DNA from: Linnemannia schmuckeri
Taxonomy: Eukaryota > Mortierellomycota > Mortierellomycetes > Mortierellales > Mortierellaceae
Direction of reading: 5' to 3'
Assembly (NCBI GenBank): GCA_029449235.1
Contig: JANATG010000011.1
Coordinates: 1,394,001-1,458,000 of the forward strand
Length of the DNA: 64,000 nucleotides
Shown here: piece after piece, positions 27,812 to 39,468 of the stretch
Layout: every line of letters starts with the position of its first letter
Position numbering within the stretch: the stretch's first letter is position 1
The notes under the pieces: model-generated
Told to the model about the DNA's origin: nothing
The model's input: only the letters and a program-made list of their open reading frames with translations
Databases searched by the model: none
Program-made: the position numbers and the translations under genes

Positions 27812-28170
27812 CCCCTTACCCTCGGTCAACTTATTCTACCAAAAATACAAAAAAAAAAACCAACCCTGTTGCTGGTCATGGTCATCCACAAATGCTCACA
27901 TATTGGTCTCATTTCTACCAGCAGCTGTCCACTACTTCCGTCACTTTCCCCATTTTTTTTCTTTTTTGGTGTTCATTGGGTGTCCCTCGACCTTCCAACA
28001 AACCTTTCGACGCCACGGTTGTTGGCTATTGAGGAGCCTTCAGCCCAGACATCAGCGCAGTCGTTTGATTTTTTTTTTTTTTTCGTGGTACTTTGCATGT
28101 ACCTGGTTGGTGTTGGTGTGCATCAGCATTTTCTATTTCAGGCCTCTTCCTCATTGTTTTTCTCTGTCGG

Positions 28171-28219
28171 GGTCTGTTGGTCTGTCAGTCTGTCAGTCTG
28201 TCAGTCTGTTGGTCTGTCG
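28171..28219. repeat. 8-bp tandem repeat (GTCTGTCA-type)
   Basis: About six head-to-tail units of GTCTGTCA with variants GTCTGTTG and GTCTGTCG. Confidence 0.85.
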
Positions 28220-28826
28220 AGTCTATCGCTCTGTCGTCCGTTGGTGGTTGGGAGTGGACAGGTCGGTGTGCATGTTGTGTAACTGTGCATTGCATGCCCC
28301 ATGTCCAAAACTCCTATTTTCATTGTTTTTGCGCATTCCTTGACACCTCATTTGCGCACCTCTCTCTCTCCCGAAGTAGATACGTCTTCAGCCTTGTTTC
28401 TTGAGAGTTGTTGTCGTTTATCTGCCAAAACGAGAGAGATGAAAGGTACAGCCTGCTTCTTTTGTATGTTGTGTGTGTGTGGTTTTGCGGGGATACGGGA
28501 GGAAAATGGGCTGGAGACGGATGGGTGGGGTTGTGAGCATGCATTAGCTTGTTGAACTTGACAGCCAAGGGAGAATAAGGAAGCAAGAAAAGGAGAGAGA
28601 CAAGTGGAGTTAGCGAGAGAGCTGAGTTGGTTTTTTGCAAACAAGATCTGCGAAAGCTTGAACTCCTCCCTCCCCCTTTCTTTCTTCCACGCCTCCCGTC
28701 TCTCAGCAAAGACCGCTCACCTGTCAACATCATGCAGCAACCCATCTTTTTCTTTCAATTTCTCAATGAGCGGCAAAACAATTTTGTGGGTTCATGATGT
28801 ATTACCGACCGATGACTGTCTTCTAG

Positions 28827-29031
28827 ACAATTGAGCAACAACAGAAGCAAATAAACAGTGAAAAACAGGTAAGTGCGTAGTGGGGAAACTGAGGAGGGAG
28901 CCGTGAAAACAGAAGGACTGGGAACCCCCAACAGCCTTGCGGCCTATGGGAGTACCCATGTATGCACGGGTCAAGGACTGGACCAATGAGTTCTGCAGGC
29001 TGATCTTTGTCGCGCAGCGGCACAAGCGCGC
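28827..29031 (+). other. Orphan coding-like island (two candidate exons, + strand)
   Basis: Candidate exon 28827-28868 (TIEQQQKQINSEKQ, donor CAG|GTAAGT) joins in phase 0 to 28913-29031, which starts KDWEPPTALRPMGVPMYARV and continues KDWTNEFCRLIFVAQRHKRA. The second segment has high G/C at third positions like the real genes nearby, in contrast to the flanking poly-A/T DNA. The intron would be only 44 nt. The opposite strand is also open here (for example KISLQNSLVQSLTRAYMG), and short hairpins occur (ATGGGAGTACCCAT), so coding strand and even coding nature are open. Not recognised. Confidence 0.25.
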
Positions 29032-30451
29032 GTACAGTGCTAGCCTAGATCTGAGATCGCCATGTGCTACACCATTTCTTTTTTCTCCTAAGATGGTTCC
29101 GTAGGACGAACTGAACTAGAGAGCGCAGGATCCTTTGAGCCTAAGAAAAAGCAAAAAAACAAAAAAAAAAAAAAAAAAAAAGAGACTGTAATCGCCATTC
29201 GCCGTTTTGTTACGTTGGGTGAACGTGCCTTCCTCCCTCCAAAAAGAGCAAGTAGTCAATCCTACTTTGGCTACTGCCCTCTGCATTGTTTTTTTTGTCT
29301 ATTTGCGCATTGACAACTTGGTCTTCTTTCGACTTCAGAAAGGGTTACCGGTCGACTCCATCTCTTTGACTTTTCGGAGAGAGTTTACTTCTTTGGCCTT
29401 CTCTCCATCTCATCCCGATGGTTAGGGCGCTCTTGGTCAAGAGTAGAATGGCATTCTATGCACGTCGATTGCTTTTGTCTCTCATTTTCGCTGTCCGGTT
29501 ATGTCTTTTTTGAGGGATTTGTTGGTCTGAGGCATATTTTTGTTGAGGTACACACAGAGCAATGGTCGCTTGTGTGAGAGAGAGAGCTACTTCGCCCTTT
29601 GACAGCCTCTCCCTTCCTCCTGTGATCTATATGAATGTCTTAGCCCCATGTGCTTGTTTTTGTACAACTCTTTCAAAAGAATAAAAGTGAAGGGGAAAAA
29701 GATGTGGCAAAAGTAAGTGGTATTTTTTCGTAGCTCGGGAACGGTTTCACCCGGAAGTTTCATGGAACCGCTTTCTTCCCTCCGTACATCTTCCCTCTCA
29801 TCAAAATACCCTTCCCCGCACGTCCCAGAAACATACAGGCTATTTTTTTTCCTTCTTGTTTCTGTAGACAACAGGATGTCTTCGGATAGGTCATTTGTCT
29901 CGTGCATATTGTTTTATTTGACCATGATGGGTGGTTGTAGGTGGCGTAGTATGGTGTCGTTGGAAAAGGGAGAGGAAATACGGTGTCAGACATTGGAGAG
30001 AAATATTTGACTGTCATGCAAGGTTTCTAGTGATAATATTCTTTCTCGTTGTTTTCCCCCATTTCTAGTTCCCGGGTCACTTTACATCTTCGGAAGCGAA
30101 GCAAGAGAACGAGAGAACGAGAGAAAGAAAATATGTACTTTCTGAAGACTAAAATGAGGACTGGAGAGAAGGGTAGAAGAGAAAGAAGAGAATTAAGGCG
30201 CTAGTGCACCCTACAAAGTGGACAATTGTCCCTTCGTGTTAGTGCGGAAATGAAGGAAACGAAATTGGCCTTTTGGTAGGGTGCGTGTGCCTGAATAAAT
30301 AGGACTGGAAGAAAAAATTGGGCATGGAGCATTTCGGAAGAGAGGTTGTGGAGGGTGTGTGCAAAAAGAGGGGGGGGGAAAGGTCAGAGTTGACCGATAA
30401 TTGACAACAATTGAGCAAAACAAGAGTCAACAACACGTCGACAGTACTTAC

Positions 30452-30509
30452 CCTGAGTTGTCAAAAAAAATGAATTGGTTTTTGCTGACCCGGAGTTTCC
30501 GAATGGCAT
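30452..30509 (-). other. Candidate first coding exon, minus strand
   Basis: A pyrimidine-rich acceptor (CTCTTTGCACCATACAG) is followed directly by an ATG and an open 58-nt segment, MPFGNSGSAKTNSFFLTTQ, then a consensus donor GG|GTAAGT. It leaves one base, as the candidate exon at 15938-15988 requires, though that would need a 14.5-kb intron. It could instead belong to an unrelated or noncoding transcript. Confidence 0.22.
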
Positions 30510-31658
30510 CTGTATGGTGCAAAGAGGAAGGGTATTCTTGTCGGAATGGAGGACAAGGGTGAGAAGAAAAAAAAGAGAGCGTTGTGGGTCTGTGTGTTTG
30601 GCTCCGTGAAAAACAATAGCCTGCCTCCTTCCCGCTGTTGTTGATTCACAAGGATATTGATGTACTATTCACCCATAGCTTTCGACTCTTCACACACGGA
30701 CACATCGGACAAGCCCGAGCGCTTCCTTTGATTTTGTTCTTATGATGGAGAATGAACGATGTCAGATCGGCCCGCAGCGGGGAGAGTATGGAAGGAAAGA
30801 AAAGACAAAGAAGGAACCCAGGGGCCAGGAAAAAAATAAAGTAAAATAGTAACATGAGCGCTAGTGTGGATAAGCGATCTTGTTAGCTTCGTCATAGAGG
30901 ATGGGTGAACTGTGTACTGTTATTACACGATTTATTGGTGACTGAGTTAGAGGGTGGACCCAGGATAAAAAGAAGCCGGGGGCTGGGTGAATCTATCCAC
31001 TTTGGTCGTCCTCTTATTCATCCCCACAAAGCATGCCACTTCCAATTGACCGACCAGCAACACTACGATTTTAATTCTCCGGTCTGTTGACTTGTTCATC
31101 ATTCGTTTTTTTTTGTTGTTCATGTCGACATGAGATGCACAATCAACAGAAAATAACGCAAAGAGATCAAGTCAGTCCGGAAATAAAAGGAGAGGGATCA
31201 ATTGAACGAGAAGAACGCATTAGCAAGTGCGGTCTTTTTTTTTTTTTTTTTGGCACTAGTGCTGTTCTCCTTCCCCCTTGAGTACTAGTACAGTGCACAT
31301 CAAAGAGAGAGATGAGAATGCCCCATGAAGTCATTAGCTGAAGTCATCGCCAGAAGGAGGGAACCTTGATTTTTTTTCTGCCGTGCCTGACAATTATTAT
31401 TATCCAGCTTGTCGTTAATGAATATATTTTTTTTTACTATTTAAAGGACATGCATTTTTCATCATCGCCCGTCTACTTTATTTTTCTTTCTTTTTCTTTC
31501 CTTCCCTCCCTCTCTTCGTTACTTCACTCAGCTTTGCACTCTCGCTCAACTTGTACCCTTTTATTGCACTCCCATTCGCATTCAGGCAATCATCACCAAC
31601 AAACAACTACCAGCACATACCCACAACTAGCGTCTCAAACATACATCGATAACCAACA

Positions 31659-33747
31659 ATGTTGTCCGTCTCAAGCCCAAACAACACCACTGGCTCGTCC
31701 TCCAGCACAACCAAGGTCCTTACCGGCAGCAATATGAACCCTCGCGTCCGCAAGGCCGAGTACGCCGTCCGTGGTGAACTCGCCATCCGCTCCGAAAAGA
31801 TCAAAGTCGTAAGTTTTTTTTATTTCTTGGTCTCCTCACCAAAGAATGCATTCCTGTTGCGCATGGTCCCCTTATTCCTTCATGCATTAGAGGGCGACTC
31901 TTCCCTTGCATACAGGTTGAAGAGGTACTTCATCTCCACCTCCACCCTCGTTTTTTAGCTCGGAGCTCGGAACCGGAGGAAAAAAAGGGGTCATCCCCTT
32001 CTCTTCTCTACGGCCACTGGAGAGAACATTTTACTCCTCTTCGTCACACCGAAGCATTGAACTTTATGGATATTATGGTTGCGACCCTGCCTGCTGACAC
32101 TCCATACTTATTTTTTCTCCCCGTCTTTTTTTTCTTTGTTGTTCATTTAGGAACTTGCCAACGGAGGTTCGTTCCCTTTCCAGCGGGTGGTCGGTTGCAA
32201 TATCGGAAACCCTCAGGCCCTGGACCAGAAGCCCATCACCTTTTTCCGTCAGGTACTGATCCCACTTCTGATATCTACTTCACCCTTCACTCTACATTTT
32301 GTTGATAGGTTAAAAGTGCAAGTTTTGCTCAACCTTTTTTTTTTCACTTTGTTCAAATGAATCGAAATAGGTTGCATCGTTAGTGGAATACCCAGATCTG
32401 CTCAAGGACGAGAACAGAGAGATCGCCTTGAAGCTCTACGCAAGCGATGCGATTGACCGCGCCAAACTCCTCCTCGCTAACATTGGATCCGTTGGCGCCT
32501 ACTCACATTCTCAGGGTATCCCCCTGATTCGGGAAAACGTTGCCCAGTTCATCTTCAACCGCGATGGATACCCCGCAGATCCCTCAAAGATCTTCTTAAC
32601 ACAGGGCGCCTCGGCTGGAGTTCAGCTCACGCTCCAGATGATTGTCGAACATCCTGACGTCGGTATCATGATCCCTATCCCTCAATACCCTCTCTATACC
32701 GCGACTTTGGCTGTTCTTGATGCCAAGCCAGTGCCTTACTATCTTGATGAGTCCAAGGCATGGGGTCTCACTGTAAGTTTTGCTTTCTTTTCCTCATACG
32801 AGACAGTCGAATTCTTTTTGCAGCATAACCACATATCATGGAAAACGAAGCACTTGAACTGACCTAGTCCTCTTTTTAAACTCGTAAACTTTCTCACATA
32901 GACGGAGGAGCTTCAGAGATCGTATGATGAGGCAGCCAAGAACGGTGTCGAGACAAGAGCACTCGTCATCATCAACCCCGGCAACCCCACAGGACAGTGT
33001 CTTTCAGAGGAGAACATGCGAGAGATTATCGAGTTCTGCAGAAAGAACCACGTGATCCTTTTGGCGGACGAGGTCTACCAGACCAACATCTACCAACCCG
33101 AGCAGCGTCCCTTCCACTCGTTCAAGAAAGTGTTGAAGTCAATGGGCCCCCAGTATGAGGGCTTTGAGCTGATCTCGTACCACTCGATCTCCAAGGGCAT
33201 GATTGGCGAGTGCGGTCGTCGTGGTGGCTATTTTGAGTGCGAGGGACTGGACCAGTCGATCATGGACGAAATCTATAAGATCTCGTCGATCTCACTCTGC
33301 CCCAACGTGCAAGGCCAGATCATGGTCGACCTCATGGTCAACCCTCCCAAGAAGGGCGACCCCTCCTTTGCGCTCTACAAGCAGGAATACAATGCCATCT
33401 ACTTTTCGCTCATCAAGCGTGCCAAGAAGCTCGAGGATATGTTCAACAACCTCGAGGGATGCACCTGCAACTCTGCCGACGGTGCCATGTACCTATTCCC
33501 TCAGATCCGCCTCTCCAAGAAGGCCATTGCTGCTGCCGAGCTTGCTGGCAAGGCCCCCGATCAGTTCTACTGCATGGCCCTGTTGGAGGCGACGGGTGTC
33601 TGTATGGTTGCTGGGTCTGGATTCGGTCAGGTCGAGGGCACTGCTCACTTCCGAAGCACCTTCCTGCCCCAGCCCGAATTGTTTGATGAGTTCTGTGCGG
33701 GGATTACAAAGTTCCATGCTGGTTTCATGGACAAGTACAGGGATTAG
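31659..33747 (+). CDS. ALT1: Alanine aminotransferase
   Basis: Exons 31659-31808, 32151-32252, 32371-32772 and 32902-33747, all phase 0, encode 499 aa. The enzyme is PLP-dependent and interconverts L-alanine plus 2-oxoglutarate with pyruvate plus L-glutamate. The N-terminus has the family sequence MNPRVRKAEYAVRGELAIRS. Further landmarks are GCNIGNPQALDQKPITFFRQ, QGASAGVQ, NPGNPTGQCLS, DEVYQ and the PLP-lysine motif SISKGMIGECGRRGGY, with Lys316 as Schiff-base residue. The C-terminal VAGSGFGQ and FRSTFLP are also typical. Length matches the eukaryotic family. The first about 20 residues are Ser/Thr-rich without a clear mitochondrial presequence, so cytosolic location is likely but not proven. 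A CT-rich leader precedes ATG 31659 (AACAATG context). Confidence 0.95.
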
Positions 33748-33900
33748 ATATGAACAAGGAACAAACCAACCAACAACCATATACACGCTCCTCTGAGCTA
33801 TACCCTCATTCATAAAAATACATTTGTAAATAAATTAAAAACTAAGTCACCGTTGCGACAAAATCAAACATATTTTGTTTACCTTGCTCAGTTTTGTGCT

Positions 33901-34894
33901 TTATTGACCATTGGCGGCCGCCATGTCGGTTGACACAGATACTCCAATAGCCTGACCCGTAAAACTCAGCCATGTCATAATGTAGTTCTCCAAATATGAT
34001 GATCCATTCGGATTGAAGTTGTTCTGGAGGATCGTCTCCATCAGAGGCACAGTTTCGCAAGGGTGCATGTAAAAGTACGGCGTGTTGAGTACTGGATGGT
34101 CCTGTTGAGAAATACCGCCGTTCAATCCTGCGTTCCTGATCGCGGCTCGCCATTCCTCGGGGACTAGCGACTCGTAAATCTCCTCCAGCGAAATCGCAGC
34201 GCCGTCTATTATGTTCGACCATTTATGGAAAGATGTTAGCGCCTGCTATTCAGATACTGTAGCAGATTACAAATATGAAAGGGGTAATACAGAGGGTTGC
34301 CGTTGTTTACTTGCCTGGACGGTAGGCGTTGAAGTAGAGGACAGGGACTTGGTAACTTGGCGAGAAGACAATATGATAGTTGACGGATAGGTAGTTGAGC
34401 GTTGTATTTGCTGATTTTTCAACAACGGGGTCAGTTTCTTGTTCCTGCTCATAGTCGTCATCGTCGGGGATATCGTCTAGTTGTTCAGCCAATTCGTCCA
34501 GGAGTAACTGGTCTGCTGGATCGATCGTGGCTGTCCTTGTTCCTGTTGACGGTGCACTGGTGCTGGTGCTGGTGCTGGGTGCTTCTGAGCTGGTGTGGTG
34601 ACTATGAACTAGTTTTGTCAACGTGAGGTATCCCTGTAATGGCTGACCTCTCCTGGGCTAGGGTCAGTTTAGAGCGTAAAAAGTAAGTCAGCATTCCAGG
34701 GCAACTGTCGTGACATAGAGAGGAAGGTGCAGTAGCCAGTGTATTTCGCTCGACCGTACTGAGTATTCAACGTAACTCCAAGGAGCGTGATGTCGTGTCT
34801 GATGCAGGAAGGCTTTGATGGCGACTTCAAAGCCGCTGTAGGAGAGTCGTGCTGAGGGTCCTGATTGCTGATGTTGGTGTGTGCCTGAGGTCAT
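33901..34894 (-). CDS. ATG10: ATG10, autophagy E2-like conjugating enzyme
   Basis: Three exons on minus (34894-34760, 34633-34315, 34205-33901) encode 252 aa. ATG10 transfers ATG12 to ATG5 in autophagosome formation, in the cytosol. Diagnostic segments are YHIVFSPSYQVPVLYFNAYR, DGAAISLEEIYESLVP and YFYMHPCETVPLM, with Cys201 in HPCET as the thioester cysteine. A Ser/Thr- and Asp/Glu-rich linker of about 50 residues sits between N-terminal helix and core. The second intron (34314-34206, 109 nt) uses a GC donor (CCAG|GCAAGT) and TAG acceptor, and the split Asp codon is restored inside a conserved motif. The first intron donor (TCA|GTACGG) is less certain. The gene is convergent with alanine aminotransferase (153 nt between stops) and head-to-head with ENGase. 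Confidence 0.9.
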
Positions 34895-35240
34895 GGTTAC
34901 AGTTTGGTTCGTCGGATTGGGTTGGGTTGCATGCTAAAGAAAAAAAAAAGTTGATGCAAGCCAAGGAGCTGCACGCCAAAAAAAAAAAAGTGACTGCTAT
35001 GAATGGGCGCAACACGTCTCCCATGTTCAATGTCATGGTGAATTTGATAGCCCCGAGTCTGGTAAACGGTCACCAACTTTTCTCACACGCCCCTTCTTTC
35101 TATATTTCTTTCTTTCTTTCTTTCTTTCTTTCTTTCCAGTCTCCTCATTCCTCATTTTCTTATAACATCTTTTCCTCCTTCACTTTTCAACACACTCATT
35201 CACCAACCCTTTCTCCTTTCCTTCCCTTACCCGGCAAAGA
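34895..35240. promoter_or_regulatory. Short divergent promoter region ATG10 / ENGase
   Basis: Only 346 bp separate the two start codons. It includes a (TTTC)n repeat at about 35104-35137 and a CT-rich leader for ENGase. Shared regulation is inferred from spacing only; no specific operator is recognised. Confidence 0.5.
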
Positions 35241-38200
35241 ATGGTCTCCATGCCAGAACCAACAGTACCTACGAGCGCGCCTATCAAGACCTTCAAGGAC
35301 CTGCTGGACTGGAAGCCCGGCCAGGACGAGTACAATGTTGCCCATACGCCGTTCCATCCTCGGCCTATACCCCTTGCTCGTCGAGTATCGTTGTCGTCAG
35401 AGTTAAAGGGTAGGACTACATCTGGGTTGAGCAATCAGACTGCTTTGCAGGACTGCAAGGTCATTGTTTGCCATGATATGGCAGGAGGTAAGGAGCGTAT
35501 ATGATTATTTTGAAACTTACCCATTAATGAATTGTTTTGATCTGTAGCAAAATCTAACAAACAACCTCCGATATGGTTTCTCACTTTGCCTGATTGATCA
35601 AAAACGCGAATCAAAATAAGGCTACGCCGAGGACGCGAGACCTCAAGGAAACGACTACGACAAGATCTACAGCATCCAATACTGGAACCACGTCGACGTC
35701 TTCATCTACTTCTCCCACTACCGCATCACAATCCCTCCTCCAGTCTGGACAAACGCCGCCCACAAGAACGGTGTCCGCAGTATCGGAACCATCATCACCG
35801 AATGGTTACCGGGGATCCTTGAAACCGACGAAATGGTCAGCGGGCCTGGTCAGCTACTTGCAGACGAGAATGGGAACGATACTGTTGACCGTCGGTGGTT
35901 CAGCAAGACGTATGCTGATAAATTGGTCGACGTGGCGGTCTATTACAAGTTTGATGGATGGTTTATTAATATTGAGAGTATTATGAGAGGAGGTGTTCAG
36001 CAAGTGAATCAAACGGTTGCGTTCCTGAGGTATTTCCGGGAACAAATTCATCATAGGATTCCCGGAGGCGAGTTGCATTGGTATGATAGCGTTATCACTT
36101 CGACTGGCGAGATTGCTTGGCAGGATAAACTGAGTCCAGAAAACTACCGCTTCTTTGAACAGTCCGATGGTAAGCACTTCTTCTATTGAACGTGCAATTT
36201 ATGAGGACGGACGATGGTGTAAACATCTCTAATATAATGGTATTGTTACATTGTGATTGTAGGTATCTTCACAAACTACACGTGGCACGAGCGCGCTGTG
36301 GGCGAGTCTGTAGCCTTGGCAGGTCCACGTAACCGTGATGTGTACACAGGAATTGACATCTGGGGGCGTATGTATATAGTATTTTCTCACAGTCAATTGT
36401 CTAATTTTTGTGTTTGCATACATGCGCATGCAACATGGGACCGACATCTAATCGACATGACATAGAGGCACTCATATTATCATGCTACATCGTGTTACAT
36501 TAATTAGGAAACACATTTGGCGGTGGAGGATTCACGACCTACAAGGCATTGGAAATCATCCAACGAGAGCGAACATCATGTGCCCTGTTTGCTCCTGCAT
36601 GGACATACGAGTCCCTTGGAAAGGAAGCCTTCATGACCAATGACCGACTCTTCTGGACAGGGTACAATGGTGCTGGTTTCCATGCCGAGAACCTTCCACT
36701 CTCGTCGTTCTACTTGACGACTTGTCGGATGCTCGCCCTCAAACCAAAGAAGGACAACCGTAAAAAGGAGAGCAATGACGATAAAGATAAGGACAAGGAC
36801 AAGGAGGAGGACAACAGGAACTTTTTGCCGGTATCAGCGTACATTCCTTTGAGACCTTCAGGATGTGCGACGTGGTTCTACAGTAACTTTGATCGTGGGT
36901 TTGGAAAGGGATTTTGGATAAACGGCAAGGTAACATTAGACATTCCTTATTTGTTACGCTGAATTACATCTTCATACATCGAGCACATGATTGATTTGTT
37001 ACAAACTTCCATTTTTCTTCCTGGAATGTTCGCAGAAAGTGTCTGGAAAACCGTGGTCGCATCTCTCGCACCAGTCGCTCTCGCCATCGCTGTCAAAGGA
37101 AGTCTTTTCGATCGAGCGAGGACACGATGCATTACCTCTGCCAGGTACTCCCAAGGCTGTTCGGTGGATTCTGTCTCCTGAAGGTGCCTATAACGGTGGA
37201 ACATCCCTTATTGTCCAGGAATTCACTCTGGACAGCTCGACACCACCACTCCCACCTCTGCCTATTCCACCACCACCAGAATCACCACCTTCTATCCCGT
37301 CTGGACGTGAAGAAATCAGGGATGCCACAACAACTCGCGATGCGACCCCAATGAGAGCAGCTGATATTGTCCACACGAGAAGGACAAGATCCATCATCGT
37401 GCCTTTTTTCGACACTCAGATCTCGTTGTTGAATGCACTCGACTCGACGGTCGAGTTGGTTTTCAAGTCCTGCCAGAGCGACGTTCAAGTGGGAGTGCAT
37501 CTTGGGATGATGGCTGCTGAGCAGGACAGGGATGACAGTGGGAAGCCGATGGTCATCGCGCGCAAGCTTTCGCGACACGAGCTTCTGGAGCTGTTGGAGC
37601 CGAGCATCAAGGCGCAGTGGGAAGGTGGTCCAACCCCACCATCGGCAAAGAAGACGAAGGGGTTCCTGAGTCTTGGTGCAATCGAGGGCGCAGACAGGTT
37701 GAAGCAACTCGAGACTGTCCTTGCTCTGGACATTTCTCCCAAGGAGGGCGAGTTTGTGGATGCGATCGAGGCCCTTGAGGGTGAGTGGCATCGCCTGACT
37801 CTTCACATCTCGAGCTTGTTCTCGAATACGTTCGGAGAGAAGCGCCGAGATGATCTGTCAACCATTTTCTTGTCTCAGCTCGGCCTCACTCTGACATATG
37901 AGGGTCAGGCAGCTCCGTCTACGGCACCTGAGATCGAAGAGTCCCGGGCGTTGGTGATTGTTGGATCGCTGGCGGTGGTTCCGACACGAAGTGCGATGCA
38001 CAAAGGGTCGTGTGTCCAGGGACTGAAGACCAATGAGAGCCAATTTGTTGTTGTTGAAAAGGACGACAAGTCGGGTTTAACGATCGATTCTGGTGCTCGA
38101 TGTGAACAACACCAGCAACAACATGCGCTAGGCGATATTACGATTCATCAGCAGCAACAGCCTGAGCCGATCCGTCCGACAAAGGCAGTCATCAAGGTCT

Positions 38201-38703
38201 CGTCGAGTGTCACCTGGAATATTGGCTACCCGATCGTTGAACCTACATTAGGAGCAGCGATATCGAACAAGCCGTCTTCGTTGGTCACCGGTGAAGTCTC
38301 GCCGGTAGATTACAGCCATTACGCCGTGTATTTATCTCTTGAGCCACGCAATTCGACTGTCAACTCTGTGCGGACGTGCAAGGCTGTCGATAACGGTAGT
38401 CTTGGAGCTGGAGGAGGTGGTGGGGAGAAGTTGTTTGTGGGCACGGCGTTCACGAACCAGTACCAGATCCTGGAATTCGAGATACCCATGGAACAAATCA
38501 TCCCTAGATATACGTCTCGATTGCCAGCAGACACCACTACCACCTTCGCGACAGCCACTACAGCGATTGATGTGCAGCGACTGTTGACATCTGTGGAAGT
38601 GATGGATCATGGTCGTGAATCGATCTGGGTATGGGTCCAGGGTATCCGTCGAGATGGCCGAGCAGATGAGCTTCAAGACTGGGCGGTCGGGCAGCTTCTT
38701 TAG
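35241..38703 (+). CDS. ENGASE: GH85 endo-beta-N-acetylglucosaminidase (cytosolic ENGase)
   Basis: Five exons: 35241-35487, 35621-36169, 36263-36367, 36508-36929 and 37036-38703, encoding 996 aa. All junctions restore codons, several within conserved glycosidase motifs. ENGases cleave the chitobiose core of N-glycans; the cytosolic form processes free oligosaccharides and misfolded glycoproteins. Landmarks are DCKVIVCHDMAGG-Y near 80, IQYWNHVDVFIYFSHYRITI, GVRSIGTIITEW, the catalytic FDGWFINIE near residue 200, LHWYDSV, and GIDIWGRNTFGGGGF. A Lys/Asp-rich insertion (DKDKDKDKEEDN) interrupts the domain, and Pro-rich and polyQ stretches occur in the longer C-terminal half. No signal peptide is seen, fitting a cytosolic enzyme. 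It is longer than the roughly 740-aa animal enzyme. Confidence 0.92.
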
Positions 38704-39468
38704 AACCAGTCTAAACATTCTTACCCCCTTTTGTACGTTTTTTTTATGTTGTATACAGATGAATGACCGATTGAGATGGTCATTCTTATCTATTCTGCAT
38801 GGCTTGAAGTTGTTGAACTCTTTACGTCGTGAGGATGGACGGACAGGGATAGAAGGAAAAAAAAAAAAAAAAGCTATTGGAAAAGGAGACCTTGGATAGC
38901 TGGAGCCTCAGGCCAAGACTGAAATTGAGCGAGTAGGAAGGAAAAATAGGGAGAGATGGATCGAGGTAGGAAGTGAACGTGGTATGCATGAATATTCCCA
39001 CCATCAGGTACAGTCAAGAGGAGATCTGTGAGAGAAAAAGGGTTCGCTATTCAAAGTCAAGAGATGGTTGAGATGATAATCGCTGGAGTTGAGCGTCATG
39101 TTGTCGCGGAAGAAGTGTATCAATCTCGCCATGGCCAGGGCCTGCTCCAGCCTCACTTTGCTCAGCAACACCTTTTTTATGCCTCGACTCTTTTCAATTT
39201 CATGGCTCTCAACTTTCGTTTGCCCTTCTACTCTTCCACTTGCCATTAGCCCGATTTTCTTGACAAAGTGCTCTCTCTCTCTCTCTGTTACTTTTTATCA
39301 CACTTTGGCTTGTCCTCGTTTCCTCTTTGAGCTTGATACCCGAGGCGTCCTCTTTTTTCACGTTGTTGTCATCACTTTCTTTTCCTTCTTTCTTTACTCA
39401 TTCGTCTGATTCCCTTTCCCTTTCCCTCTTCCGGTCCCCTTCCCTCTTTCATCACAATCGCCTCCACC
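38704..39468. other. Intergenic region ENGase / CSC1-like
   Basis: The ENGase 3' end is followed by a CT-rich leader (about 39280-39468) of the next + strand gene. No coding signal was seen. Confidence 0.6.

Larger units (their letters stand above)
9370..31658. other. 22-kb low-complexity gene desert
   Basis: No conserved gene, tRNA or mobile element could be supported here. The sequence is dominated by A/T homopolymers, CT- or GA-rich strand-asymmetric stretches and microsatellites. About 9.6-16 kb is purine-rich on the + strand, that is pyrimidine-rich on the strand of the 4398-9369 gene, like very long leader, intron or promoter sequence. Much of 17-20 kb and 25.6-26 kb is pyrimidine-rich on +. 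Short islands of coding-like composition with good splice signals do occur and are listed separately. The 31.4-31.65 kb end is the CT-rich leader of the alanine aminotransferase gene. Confidence 0.6.

Noticed and set aside
27717..28343. 208-codon + strand open frame
   Set aside because: It depends on a poly-T run read as polyPhe and on the GTCTGTCA repeat; no coding features.
29351..29371. Extra 21-nt exon (VKEMEST) for the long-intron chain
   Set aside because: Phase fits but the acceptor is purine-rich at its end and the segment is too short to be evidence.
33203..33796. 197-codon frame overlapping alanine aminotransferase
   Set aside because: A +1 shadow of the enzyme coding sequence, Arg/Ser/Pro-rich as expected from its codon bias.
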